A stretch of DNA of 64,000 nucleotides, taken from positions 14,067,708 to 14,131,707 of the forward strand of contig OX387609.1 in assembly GCA_947568835.1 (NCBI GenBank). Direction: 5' to 3'. Positions 10,993-21,551 of the stretch are shown here, piece after piece. This DNA comes from Protonemura montana. Taxonomy: Eukaryota > Arthropoda > Insecta > Plecoptera > Nemouridae. The notes under the pieces were generated by a model. That model searched no databases. It saw nothing but the letters and a program-made list of their open reading frames with translations, and was not told where the DNA came from. Every line of letters starts with the position of its first letter. The stretch's first letter is position 1. Both the position numbers and the translations under genes were made by a program.

Positions 10993-11976
10993 GCTTGTTT
11001 CGCTCCACGCAAAGGAGCAGACACTCGCCGTCGCCTCTGTGCTGGACATTCCGTGACAGGATGCTTGTTTCGCTCCACGCAAAGGAGCGGACACTCGCCG
11101 TCGCCTCTGTGCTAGACATTCCGTGACAGGGCGCTTGTTTCGCTCCACACAAAGGAGCGGACACTCGCCGTCGCCTCTGTGCTGGACATTCCGTGACAAG
11201 GCGCTTGTTTCGCTCCACGCTAAGGAGCGGACACTCGCCGTCGTCTCTATGCTGGACATTCCGTGACAGGGTGCTTGTTTCGCTCCACGCAAAGGAGCGG
11301 ACACTCGCCGTCACCTCTGTGCTGGACATTCCGTGACAGGGTGCTTGTTTCACTCCACGCAAAGGAGCGGACACTCGCCGTCGCCTCTGTGCTGGACATT
11401 CCGTGACAGGGTGCTTGTTTCGCTCCACGCAAAGGAGCGGACACTCGCCGTCACCTCTGTGCTGGACATTCCGTGACAGGGCGCTTGTTTCGCTCCACGC
11501 AAAGGAGCGGTCACTCGCCGTCGCCTCTGTGCTGGACATTCCGTGACAGGGCGCTTGTTTCGCTCCACGCAAAGGAGCGGACACTCGCCGTCGCCTCTGT
11601 GCTGGACATTCTGTGACAGGGCGCTTGTTTCGCTCCACGCAAAGGAGCGGACACTCGCCGTCGCCTCTGTGCTGGACATTCCATGACAGGGCGCTTGTTT
11701 CGCTCCACGCAAAGGAGCGGACACTCGCCGTCGCCTCTGTGCTGGACATTCCGTGACATGGTGCTTGTTTCACTCCACGCAAAGGAGCGGACACTCGCCG
11801 TCGCCTCTGTGCTGGACATTCCATGACAGGGCGCTTGTTTCGCTCCACGCAAAGGAGCGGACACTCGCCGTCGCCTCTGTGCTGGACATTCTGTGACAGG
11901 GCGCTTGTTTCGCTCCACGCAAAGGAGCGGACACTCGCCGTCGCCTCTGTGCTGGACATTCCGTGACAGGGCGCTT
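10993..11976 (+). repeat. GC-rich 70-bp minisatellite, locus 1, 14 units
   Basis: The unit reads GCTTGTTTCGCTCCACGCAA, AGGAGCGGACACTCGCCGTC, GCCTCTGTGCTGGACATTCC, GTGACAGGGC. It contains a six-base stem CGCTCC/GGAGCG around ACGCAAA. The minus strand stays open in all three frames because 70 is 3n+1 and the unit has no stop on that strand. Related arrays are at 31196 (opposite orientation) and 38371. Confidence 0.97.
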
Positions 11977-12270
11977 TTCTTGGAGCGAATTTAGCGACGT
12001 TCCAGTCAACCTAGTACACGCAGCGAAGAGCTGATGTGTATTCAGATGACTTGGTGATAATCAGCAGCGTCAACAGAGGTCTGTTTTCTTGATGAATCCG
12101 TCTCGTTTTACCAGAGAGTGTGAACGTGATGTACAAACATGAGAATACCTGCCAGGTTTTTGACCACCACAGGAACGGTATCACGATTACCAAACCACAC
12201 GCGTGATCGATCAAAAAACTCAAGAATTTGTTAACCAATTGCAGCTGAATTGATTTTACAGTAAAATTAA
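11977..12270. other. Spacer, no gene seen
   Basis: Unique sequence between the 70-bp array and a 5S-headed SINE. Confidence 0.4.
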
Positions 12271-13140
12271 GACCAGTTCTGTTCGGGAGAGAGGTTGGAA
12301 GGATGAAAGTTAAACAACACTGCGCTGAGTCAGGTATTGGATGCGTGACCATCATACACATGACCAGTTCTGTTCGGGAGAGAGGTTGAAGGATGAAAGT
12401 TAAACAACACTGCGCTGGGTCAGGTATTGGATGGGTGACCATCATACACATGACCAGTTCTGTTCGGGAGAGAGGTTGGAGGGATGAAAGTTAAACAACA
12501 CTGCGCTGGGTCAGGTATTGGATGGGTGACCATCATACACATGACCAGTTCTGTTCGGGAGAGAGGTTGGAGGGATGAAAGTTTAACAACACTGTACTGG
12601 GTCAGGTATTGGATGGGTGACCATCATACACATGACCTGTTCTGTTCGGGAGAGAGGTTGGAGGTATGAAAGTTAAACAACACTGCGCTGGGCCAGGTAT
12701 TGGATGGGTGACCATCATTCACATGACCAGTTCTGTTCGGGAGAGAGGTTGGAGGGATGACAGTTAAACAAAACTGCGCTGGGTCAGGTTTTGGATGGGT
12801 GACCATCATACACATGACCAGTTCTGTTCGGGAGAGAGGTTGGAGGGATGAAAGTTAGTACAGCAACTTCACTCGCCTTGCTTATCAACCTCTCGACAGC
12901 ATGGATTTGTGGAGGAATCCTGTTGTTCGCGTTGTACCGTCCTTCTGAAGGGACGTTAAGCCGGTGGTCCCCTTGGTCTTCGACAGGAGTAGGCTACGTG
13001 CCGGCACCGTGTTTCCCCTCCTCCCTCTAGGCTAAGTTAGGTTCATCATCATCCTCATCATCATCCACTCATTCACCAACGCCATAAGACCTGTACCAAA
13101 AGGCTGATTATCAAAACATTGCGTCGTTAAAACCCAAATA
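12271..13140 (+). mobile_element. 5S-headed composite SINE, 6 head units, core and tail
   Basis: Six 91-bp 5S-like units run from about 12271 to 12852. They share TTAAACAACACTGCGCTGGG and GGTATTGGATGGGTGACC. The core begins GTTAGTACAGCAACTTCACT and includes CTTCTGAAGGGACGTTAAGC and CGGTGGTCCCCTTGG. The tail from about 13035 has TTCATCATCATC, CACTCATTCACC and ATTGCGTCGTTAAAACCC. 5S-derived SINEs form class SINE3. Here the head has multiplied in tandem. Element ends are judged from comparison with the other copies. Confidence 0.88.
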
Positions 13141-13967
13141 ATAAAACTAATTAAATAAAATTGACCAGTGGCAGGGAATGATCAAGAAACCCACTCATCT
13201 TTGCTATGTTTCTGGGCAAAATGACTTTGCATGTCCATCTTCTGTTTGCCTCTCAGGGGCTGATTTTGTTGGAAAGCTTGACTCAAGCAGGCGATGTCAA
13301 GGAGTTATCCAGCTTAAAGTGCTTGCAGTGCTCGAGCCAGTTAGTGTAGAGAGCTCCATACACGCAGAGAGTGGCTAACTGCTTCACTGGCTGCTAGGAC
13401 TGGTCGTGCAGCGGCCATGTTGGACTTGTGTGGTGAAATTGCAACTGAACTGTAAAGTAAATTGCATGCAGTAATGAACCAACCACTGCGGCAACAGGTA
13501 TAAATATACCAGTTGATTGTTGAATCGAAAACTACAACTTTAGATCATAAGTACAGTGAAAATTGTGTTGGTTTACAAATTTGAAGTAAGTCTTTAAAAT
13601 TAAGAGCGAAAGAAACTAAGCTTCGTGTTGCTTTGGGATCCAAGTTTCAATTCAAAGTCATTTTGTGGTAATCAATACAAATTCACTAACAAAATTTTTA
13701 AAAATTATTCAAATAGTTTTGGATCCTTAGTTAAAACAAATGGTATCCATTCACTAGACACGGCCATCCTTCAACACGAAGTCAGAGTCAGGTAACACTG
13801 AATCGCCTCTCCCAGCTCACTAATGCTCTCTGTCTCAACCTTGCCGCGGCCGAGCATCGAACTGGGTCATGTCAGTAGATCTCATGCAGTGACCATGAAA
13901 AGTCGGTCGAACAGCGTGTTGAAATACCGGCCGATCGGTGCGTAGGTAGATCATAGTGTTCTATCAC
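13141..13967. other. Unique stretch, no gene seen
   Basis: AT-rich to mixed. Short frames here have no recognisable product. Confidence 0.45.
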
Positions 13968-15146
13968 CCAGGATCGAACCTGGGACCTCCCGAATGCAAG
14001 ACAGACATGGCGCTCTCACTACCAGGATAGCCGGCCACCAGGATCGAACCTGGGACCTCCCGAATGCAAGGCAGACATGGCGCTCTCACTACCAGGATAG
14101 CCGGCCACCAGGATCGAACCTGGGACCTCCCGAATGCAAGGTAGACATGGCGCTCTCACTACCAGGATAGACGGCCTCCAGGATCGAACCTGGGACCTCC
14201 CGAATGCAAGGCAGACATGGCGCTTTTACTTCTAGGATAGCCGGCCACCAGGATCGAACCTGGGACCTCTTGAATGCAAAGCAACATGAGTATTCTCACT
14301 ACCAGGATAGCCGGCCACCAGGATCGAACCTGGGACCTCCCGAATGCAAGGCTGACATAGCGCTCTCACTACCAGGATAGCCGGCCACCAGGATCGAACC
14401 TGGGACCTCTCGAATGCAAGGCAGACATGGCGCTCTCACTACCAGGATAGCCGGCCACCAGGATCGAACCTGGGACCTCCCGAATGCAAGGTAGACATGG
14501 CGTTCTCACTACCAGGATAGCCGGCCACCAGGATCGAACCTGGGACCTCCCGAATGCAAGGTAGACATGGCGTTCTCACTACCAGGATAGCCGGCCACCA
14601 GGATCGAACCTGGGACCTCCCGAATGCAAGGCAGACATGGCGCTCTCACTACCAGGATAGCCGGCCACCAGGATCGAACCTTGGACCTCTTGAATGCAAG
14701 GCAGACATGGCGCTTTTACTTCCAGGATAGCCGGCCACCAGGATCGAACCTGGAACCTCTTGAATGCAAAGCAACATGAGTATTCTCACTACCAGGATAG
14801 CCGGCCACCAGGATCGAACCTGGGACCTACCGAATGTAAGGCAGACATGGCGCTCTCACTACCAGGATAGCCGGCCACCAGGATCGAACCTGGGACCTCC
14901 TGAATGCAAGGCAGACATGGCGCTCTCACTACCAGGATAGCCTGCCACCAGGATCGAACCTGGGACCTCCCGAATGCAAAGCAGACATGGCGCTCTCACT
15001 ACCAGGATAGCCGGCCACCAGGATCGAACCTGGGACCTTCCGAATGCAAGGCAGACATGGCGCTCTCACTACCAGGATAGCCGGCCACCAGGATCGAACC
15101 TGGGACCTCCCGAATGCAAAGCAACATGAGTATTCTCACAGGAGCT
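13968..15146 (-). repeat. tRNA-Ala(UGC)-like 70-bp tandem array, about 17 units
   Basis: Read on the minus strand each unit resembles a tRNA body: A-box-like TAGTGAGAGCG, anticodon region CTGCCTTGCATTCGGGAG with TGC in the anticodon place, then GAGGTCCCAGGTTCGATCC with a B-box fitting GWTCRANNC. The closest isotype is alanine (GAGCGC, TTGCAT, GAGGTCC, GGTTCGATCC in that order). The T-loop is one base short (CCAGG-TTCGAT-CCTGG) and there is no matched acceptor stem, so these are unlikely to give mature tRNA. A variant pair (CGCTTTTACTT, then GCAACATGAG) recurs 490 bp apart, meaning seven units duplicated as a block. Confidence 0.9.
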
Positions 15147-15432
15147 ATCCCCACCCTCCTAAACAACTGCGAGACCTTCACTAATTGATTGACTGCATTG
15201 CCTGGGAGATTGGCGTGTTGATAAGCTCACTACACCGATCACCATGGCAACCAGTGCTACCCGTTTGCCTCTAACGACTCGTTACGACACGACACACGCG
15301 CAGCATTCACGGTCACCATGACGACGTCGCCTGACAGCTGTTTAACGACGCAGTCTCATGATGTCGACGCTGTTTTACCTCGATGAAGACTTAACAATTA
15401 AAAACTAGATACATTTCTACCTTTTTTTCAAT
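15147..15432. other. Spacer, no gene seen
   Basis: Unique sequence rich in CACGAC/GTCGTT-type motifs; nothing annotated. Confidence 0.4.
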
Positions 15433-15566
15433 TGAAGTCTAAATGGGGACTCGAACCCCGATCTTTATTTATCGCGGGTTTTGCTCTAACCCATTGAGCT
15501 ACTTGGACACAGAATTTTTGAGAGGTTATTAGTGTTTTTAATAAATAAATACCCCTCGGATTGCAA
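15433..15566 (-). mobile_element. Element M2: tRNA-like centre with right arm
   Basis: The minus strand at about 15436-15510 is a good tRNA-like sequence: GTCCAAGTAGCTCAATGGG, TTAGAGCAAAACCCGCG, and B-box GGGGTTCGAGTCCCCA. It lacks a matched acceptor stem. The flanking arm on the plus side (TTTTTGAGAGGTTATTAGTG ... GATTGCAATTTAAATC) is the M2 arm. This is probably a SINE-like element and not a tRNA gene. Confidence 0.7.
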
Positions 15567-15570
15567 TTTA

Positions 15571-16245
15571 AATCAGGTGTATTTTAATTGGTACATTTTT
15601 CTGGTTTGTGTTGCTGGCTTTGCAAGATCCATGCACGTGAGTCATAGAAATAACAATATTTAGATTCTTTTTCTTTTTTTTTTACAAATATTTTTGAATT
15701 TTAATTTTGGATTTTGTTGAAACTTTTCAGGTGTCATCAAGTTTAACTTCCTCCATTCGCTTTGCTAGACAACTTGGGTTGGATGACGTTGAAATTAAGT
15801 TAATTATAAAACTAAAAAGTTAATTTAATTTCAAATTTACCCAATTCAAATCTAAATCATTGATTAAATCAATTCAATCACTCATCTAAAATTAAATTCT
15901 ATGTTATAATTTCTCATTTTTCTCCAACTCAACAACGTATATAAGGATAACCTTGGCTCTTGCCAATATCTGCACATGAAAACAAGCTCCTGGAAAATCC
16001 ACACTCGCCGTGACGCAATCATCAGTCAGTTTCGCAAGTTGGCAATCGCCATCGAGAACATAAACATATCAACCTGCCAAGACTGCCTCGTGCGCCGATA
16101 GGCACGCAGTCGATACGAGGAAGAATCTGGATGGCATTGACTGCGCCTGGAATTTTGTTGTTTTTCTTACCGTCACTGCAAGGTGGACGTTAACGTCTTA
16201 CCGGCGCCAAGAAGCGATATGAGAAGGCGTTTCACAAGGCGTCTT
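15571..16245. other. AT-rich unique stretch
   Basis: Long runs of A/T at 15570-15940, then mixed sequence. No gene recognised. Confidence 0.45.
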
Positions 16246-16565
16246 TCTAATACCTGACCCAGCGCAGTGTTGCTTAACTTCGTTGATCTCATGAGGACCG
16301 GTGTTTCCAACACGCCAAACCGTTCGGTGGTCACCCATCCAATACCTGACTCAGCGCAGTGTTGCTTAACTTCGATGATCTCACGAGGACCGGTGTTTCC
16401 AACACGCCAAACTGTTTGGTGGTCACCCATCCAATACCTGACCCAGTGCAATGTTGCTTAACTTCGGTGATCTCACGAGGACCGGTGTTTCCAACACGCC
16501 AAACCATTCGGTGATCACCCATCCAATACCTGACCAAGCGCAGTGTTGCTTAACTTCGGTGATCT
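16246..16565 (-). repeat. 92-bp 5S-like head array (minus), about 3.5 units
   Basis: On the minus strand, units carry GGTTTGGCGTGTTGGAAACA, CCGGTCCTCGTGAGATCACC, GAAGTTAAGCAACACTGCGC and GGTATTGGATGGGTGACCAC. The middle matches 5S rRNA from the GATC before the A-box to the C-box. GTGTT/AACAC forms a small hairpin upstream of the 5S part. No SINE core follows. Confidence 0.88.
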
Positions 16566-17811
16566 GTCGGATTATATTTCACTAGTTATTTTGTGACTCA
16601 ACCAGTGAAAGTGTTTAAGATTCAGTGACTTAAAGTTGACCCACGTCACGCTTAAAGGGGAAACCAAAAAACGCAGAAACTTGATATTCGGTGAAATAAA
16701 ATATGCCCAGTGCTCAACATAGATTCGATTGCAGTCAAAATTATGAATATTTCATTGCGAAAATCGAAGATTTCATGAGATAAATAATTCACACTTACCA
16801 GGCTCATGCTTTACGATCAACAATCTTTATCACCAATTAGACCCCCCTCAACATACTACCGTAACGGCGTGTAAGTCAATATCTTCCCACTGCCCCCTAA
16901 CATATTTATTATGAGTTACAACGATCTAGGTGGCAGTGCTTGGCCACATTTTGTCCAATTTGCGCCCCCCGTTGCTGATGTTGGCTTATATAGCGCCATG
17001 GGGCTGTGAAATTGACCGTTTTTTGGGGGGCAGGGCGATTGAACAGCGTCGAAAAATGAAACTATCGTCAGAATTCTTAGGTTTAATGCACTTTCAGGTA
17101 GTAGAGTTCTAATTAAACAGTATTGCGGTCAGTCTCGGGCTTGGCGAATGATCTACATCGAGGTTAATTATGATTATAATTGTAAATAAATCGATTATAG
17201 TAAATTGACTAATTTTAATTAATTGCTTCATTGAAGTTTGGTTATTAAATGTTTAAGAATTGATTTTGGGTTAAAAAAAGTGTAAAAAACACTCAAAAAA
17301 TACAAATATTTGCAGATTTTAATTGATATGCTTTGATATGTTTCCACGCAGTGAACGTTCTTGCAAAAATTCATCAAGTTTTGCCAAATTTTTTGTCATT
17401 AATAAGGTTTTCAAATATATCTATATATATTTTCAAAATCTTCCACGAATATTTTAACGTGTTTTAATGATTATCTTCCCAGCGTAATCCTTCAACAGAA
17501 ACGCAAGTTATCCCAGTCTTATCTTCAAGTTCTTTACACAACCTGCGAGCCCTGTACCGGTGTTTCTACGGTTTTTCGGGACAGTTTGTTCCCCCCGTGG
17601 TGATTGCGAGTGTTGGAAGGGGGAGAAGGAGGGGGGGGGGGGGGGGGGGCGATGATGAACTGCAGGACGATGACGTTTATAATGACGCCACGTGTCGGTC
17701 AAACCCACGTGAAGAAACTGACGAAGAAGTGATCCTGATTTCCAGGATGTCCTGATTTCCTCGAAATACAGCTTGGGAGGAACCTGGGACCCATCTAATG
17801 GGGCAGATGGG
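16566..17811. other. Unique AT-rich stretch with a G-tract
   Basis: No gene recognised. A TATATAT run lies at about 17417-17431 and a G19 tract at 17631-17649. Confidence 0.5.
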
Positions 17812-18556
17812 ATGATGGTCTGCTAAGCATGCTGGACACAGGCTGGACAGATGGGGTGATGGTCTGCTAAGCATGCTGGACACAGGTTGGACAGATGGGG
17901 TGATGGTCTGCTAAGCATGCTGGACTCAGGTTGGACAGATGGGGTGATGGTCTGCTAAGCATGCTGGACTCAGGCTGGACAGATGGGGTGATGGTCTGCT
18001 AAGCATGCTGGACTCAGGTTTGACAGATGGGGTGATGGTCTGCTAAGCATGCTGGACTCAGGCTGGACAGATGGGGTGATGGTCTGCTAAGCATGCTGGA
18101 CTTAGGTTGGACAGATGGGGTGATGGTCTGCTAAGCATGCTGGACTCAGGCTGGACAGATGGGGTAATGGTCTGCTTAGCATGCTAGACTCAGGTTGGAC
18201 AGATGGGGTGATGGTCTGCTAAGCATGCTAGACTCAGGCTGGACAGATGGGGTGATGGTCTGCTAAGCATGCTGGACTCAGGCTGGACAGATGGGGTGAT
18301 GGTCTGCTAAGCATGCTGGACTCAGGCTGTACAGATGGGGTGATGGTCTGCTAAGCATGCTGGACTCAGGTTGGGCAGATGGGGTGATGGTCTGCTAAGC
18401 ATGCTGGACTCAGGCTGGACAGATGGGGTGATGGTCTGCTAAGCATGCTGGACTCAGGCTGGACAGATGGGGTGATGGTCTGCTAAGCATGCTGGACACA
18501 GGTTGGACAGATGGGGTGATGGTCTGCTAAGCATGCTGGACACAGGTTGGACAGAT
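17812..18556 (+). repeat. 44-bp minisatellite, about 17 units
   Basis: The unit is ACAGATGGGGTGATGGTCTG, CTAAGCATGCTGGACTCAGG, (C/T)TGG. GCATGC is palindromic. Units alternate between GGCTGG and GGTTGG. No gene. Confidence 0.96.
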
Positions 18557-18758
18557 TTCAAAAGTTCCTTTTACTAGTTTTCCTAGATTTCATCGCTTTT
18601 AAGTTTAAAATTGCTTGAATATGTGTTTTAAAACTGTAAAATTAGCATTGATATCATAGGGACACCTCTGATTACGGGTTTCCTACCTGTTGATGGGCTG
18701 ACCACCAAGATACCTTGCACATCAATGTCAGTGGTGTAAAGTCACGGCCTCCTACGAC

Positions 18759-18850
18759 TCCCCAGTGGCGCAATTGGATAGCGCACGGTACTTATAATCA
18801 GTACGATGTGAGCAATGCCGGGGTTGTGAGTTCGAGCCTCACCTGGGGAA
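18759..18850 (+). tRNA. tRNA-Ile (anticodon UAU) with 18-nt intron
   Basis: This is a 92-nt gene whose mature tRNA is 74 nt including the discriminator. Acceptor TCCCCAG pairs with CTGGGGA over all seven bases, and the discriminator is A. The A-box lies in AGTGGCGCAATTGGATAGCG. The anticodon stem CGGTA/TGCCG encloses loop CTTATA^A, so the anticodon is TAT. The intron is 18797-18814, directly after position 37, the standard site for nuclear pre-tRNA introns. The T-arm is GTGAG-TTCGAGC-CTCAC and its B-box fits GWTCRANNC. TTTT follows at 18854-18857. Introns in tRNA-Ile(UAU) are well known in animals. The first base pair is T-A where G-C is usual, a minor oddity. It looks functional. Confidence 0.94.
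18797..18814 (+). other. Intron of tRNA-Ile(UAU)
   Basis: Eighteen bases between the nucleotide 3' of the anticodon and the last loop base; removal gives a canonical seven-base loop. Confidence 0.88.
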
Positions 18851-18966
18851 TCATTTTGTTTACCACCACGAAATGCAGGCGGCCATTTTAAGTGCATTCT
18901 TCTCTGGTAAACCTAGTAATCTGTCACCTCAAAGTCTCAAAAAGCCAAAAGATAATCCTCGGTATT

Positions 18967-19041
18967 AGGATGAAATTTTTTTTAAATTGCAAACGCTTGC
19001 AATGCGCGGGGTATTTTATTATAAACAACACTAATAATCTA
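18967..19041 (+). mobile_element. Short M2 arm insertion with 15-bp target duplication
   Basis: The 75-bp insert carries GCAAACGCTTGCAATGCGCG and GGGTATTTTATTATAAAC, the M2 arm. It is flanked by identical copies of ATAATCCTCGGTATT at 18952-18966 and 19042-19056. A 15-bp exact flanking repeat is typical of LINE-driven insertion. Confidence 0.75.
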
Positions 19042-19088
19042 ATAATCCTCGGTATTTGTCAGTCCCTGCAGCAGCCTAGTACAAGAGA

Positions 19089-21551
19089 GCCCGGGTTCGA
19101 GTCCCGGCCTAGTAAAGTACAGCCCGGGTTCGAGCCCCGGCCTTGTAAAGTACAGCCCGGGTTCGAGTCCCGGCCTTGTAAAGTACAGCCCGGGTTCGAG
19201 TCCCGGCCTTGTAAAGTACAGCCCGGGTTCGAGCCCCGGCCTTGTAAAGTACAGCCCGGGTTCGAGTCCCGGCCTAGTAAAGTACAGCCCGGGTTCGAGC
19301 CCCGGCCTTGTAAAGTACAGCCCGGGTTCGAGCCCCGGCCTTGTAAAGTACAGCCCGGGTTCGAGCCCCGGCCTTGTAAAGTACAGCCCGGGTTCGAGCC
19401 CCGGCCTAGTAAAGTACAGCCCGGGTTCGAGCCCCGGCCTAGTAAAGTACAGCCCGGGTTCGAACCCCAGCCTAGTAAAGTACAGCCCGGGTTCGAGCCC
19501 CGGCCTTGTAAAGTACAGCCCGGGTTCGAGCCCCGGCCTAGTAAAGTACAGCCCGGGTTCGAGCCCCGGCCTTGTAAAGTACAGCCCGGGTTCGAGCCCC
19601 AGCCTTGTAAAGTACAGCCCGGGTTCGAGCCCCGGCCTTGTAAAGTACAGCCCGGGTTCGAGCCCCGGCCTAGTAAAGTACAGCCCGGGTTCGAGCCCCG
19701 GCCTTGTAAAGTACAGCCCGGGTTCGAGCCCCGGCCTAGTAAAGTACAGCCCGGGTTCGAGCCCCGGCCTTGTAAAGTACAGCCCGGGTTCGAGCCCCGG
19801 CCTAGTAAAGTACAGCCCGGGTTCGAGCCCCGGCCTTGTAAAGTACAGCCCGGGTTCGAGCCCCGGCCTTGTAAAGTACAGCCCGGGTTCGAGCCCCGGC
19901 CTTGTAAAGTACAGCCCGGGTTCGAGCCCCGGCCTAGTAAAGTACAGCCCGGGTTCGAGCCCCGGCCTTGTAAAGTACAGCCCGGGTTCGAGCCCCGGCC
20001 TTGTAAAGTACAGCCCGGGTTCGAACCCCGGCCTTGTAAAGTACAGCCCGGGTTCGAGCCCCGGCCTTGTAAAGTACAGCCCGGGTTCGAGCCCCGGCCT
20101 AGTAAAGTACAGCCCGGGTTCGAGCCCCGGCCTTGTAAAGTACAGCCCGGGTTCGAGCCCCGGCCTTGTAAAGTACAGCCCGGGTTCGAGCCCCGGCCTA
20201 GTAAAGTACAGCCCGGGTTCGAGCCCCGGCCTAGTAAAGTACTGCCCGGGTTCGAGCCCCGGCCTAGTAAAGTACAGCCCGGGTTCGAACCCCGGCCTTG
20301 TAAAGTACAGCCCGGGTTCGAGCCCCGGCCTTGTAAAGTACAGCCCGGGTTCGAGCCCCGGCCTAGTAAAGTACAGCCCGGGTTCGAGCCCCGGCCTTGT
20401 AAAGTACAGCCCGGGTTCGAGCCCCGGCCTTGTAAAGTACAGCCCGGGTTCGAGCCCCGGCCTTGTAAAGTACAGCCCGGGTTCGAGCCCCGGCCTAGTA
20501 AAGTACAGCCCGGGTTCGAACCCCAGCCTAGTAAAGTACAGCCCGGGTTCGAGCCCCGGCCTAGTAAAGTACAGCCCGGGTTCGAGCCCCGGCCTAGTAA
20601 AGTACAGCCCGGGTTCGAGCCCCGGCCTTGTAAAGTACAGCCTGGGTTCGAGCCCCGGCCTTGTAAAGTACAGCCCGGGTTCGAGCCCCGGCCTAGTAAA
20701 GTACAGCCCGGGTTCGAGTCCCGGCCTAGTAAAGTACAGCCCGGGTTCGAGCCCCAGCCTTGTAAAGTACAGCCCGGGTTCGAGCCCCGGCCTTGTAAAG
20801 TACAGCCCGGGTTCGAGCCCCGGCCTAGTAAAGTACAGCCCGGGTTCGAGCCCCGGCCTAGTAAAGTACAGCCCGGGTTCGAGCCCCGGCCTTGTAAAGT
20901 ACAGCCCGGGTTCGAGCCCCGGCCTTGTAAAGTACAGCCCGGGTTCGAGTCCCGGCCTAGTAAAGTACAGCCCGGGTTCGAGCCCCGGCCTTGTAAAGTA
21001 CAGCCCGGGTTCGAGCCCCGGCCTAGTAAAGTACAGCCCGGGTTCGAGCCCCGGCCTTGTAAAGTACAGCCCGGGTTCGAGCCCCGGCCTTGTAAAGTAC
21101 AGCCCGGGTTCGAGCCCCGGCCTAGTAAAGTACAGCCCGGGTTCGAACCCCAGCCTAGTAAAGTACAGCCCGGGTTCGAGCCCCGGCCTTGTAAAGTACA
21201 GCCCGGGTTCGAGCCCCGGCCTAGTAAAGTACAGCCCGGGTTCGAACCCCAGCCTAGTAAAGTACAGCCCGGGTTCGAGCCCCGGCCTAGTAAAGTACAG
21301 CCCGGGTTCGAACCCCAGCCTAGTAAAGTACAGCCCGGGTTCGAGCCCCGGCCTTGTAAAGTACAGCCCGGGTTCGAGCCCCGGCCTAGTAAAGTACAGC
21401 CCGGGTTCGAGCCCCGGCCTTGTAAAGTACAGCCCGGGTTCGAACCCCAGCCTAGTAAAGTACAGCCCGGGTTCGAGCCCCGGCCTAGTAAAGTACAGCC
21501 CGGGTTCGAGCCCCGGCCTTGTAAAGTACAGCCCGGGTTCGAGCCCCGGCC
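19089..21551 (+). repeat. 30-bp tRNA T-arm (B-box) array, about 82 units
   Basis: The unit is AGTACAGCCCGGGTTCGAGC followed by CCCGGCC(T/A)(T/A)GTAA-type linker. CCGGG-TTCGAGC-CCCGG is a perfect tRNA T-arm: five-base stem, seven-base loop. It contains a B-box fitting GWTCRANNC. Linkers come in two types, GGCCTTGTAAAG and GGCCTAGTAAAG, interspersed along the array. Point changes such as GAACCCCAG and GAGTCCCGG are rare. No A-box, D-arm or anticodon arm is present in the unit. Thirty is a multiple of three and several frames lack stops, so frames of over 850 codons exist on both strands (KVQPGFEPRP period on plus). These are not evidence of protein. Confidence 0.97.

Noticed and set aside
13968..15146. 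CRISPR array
   Set aside because: Units abut with no variable spacers and occur in a eukaryotic context with tRNA-like content. The same holds for every array in the window.
13968..15146. Cluster of functional tRNA-Ala genes
   Set aside because: No acceptor stem pairing, a short T-loop and no T-run terminator between units.
15436..15510. Functional tRNA gene on minus strand
   Set aside because: Good A- and B-boxes but no seven-base acceptor pairing, and the flanks are M2 arms shared with other loci.
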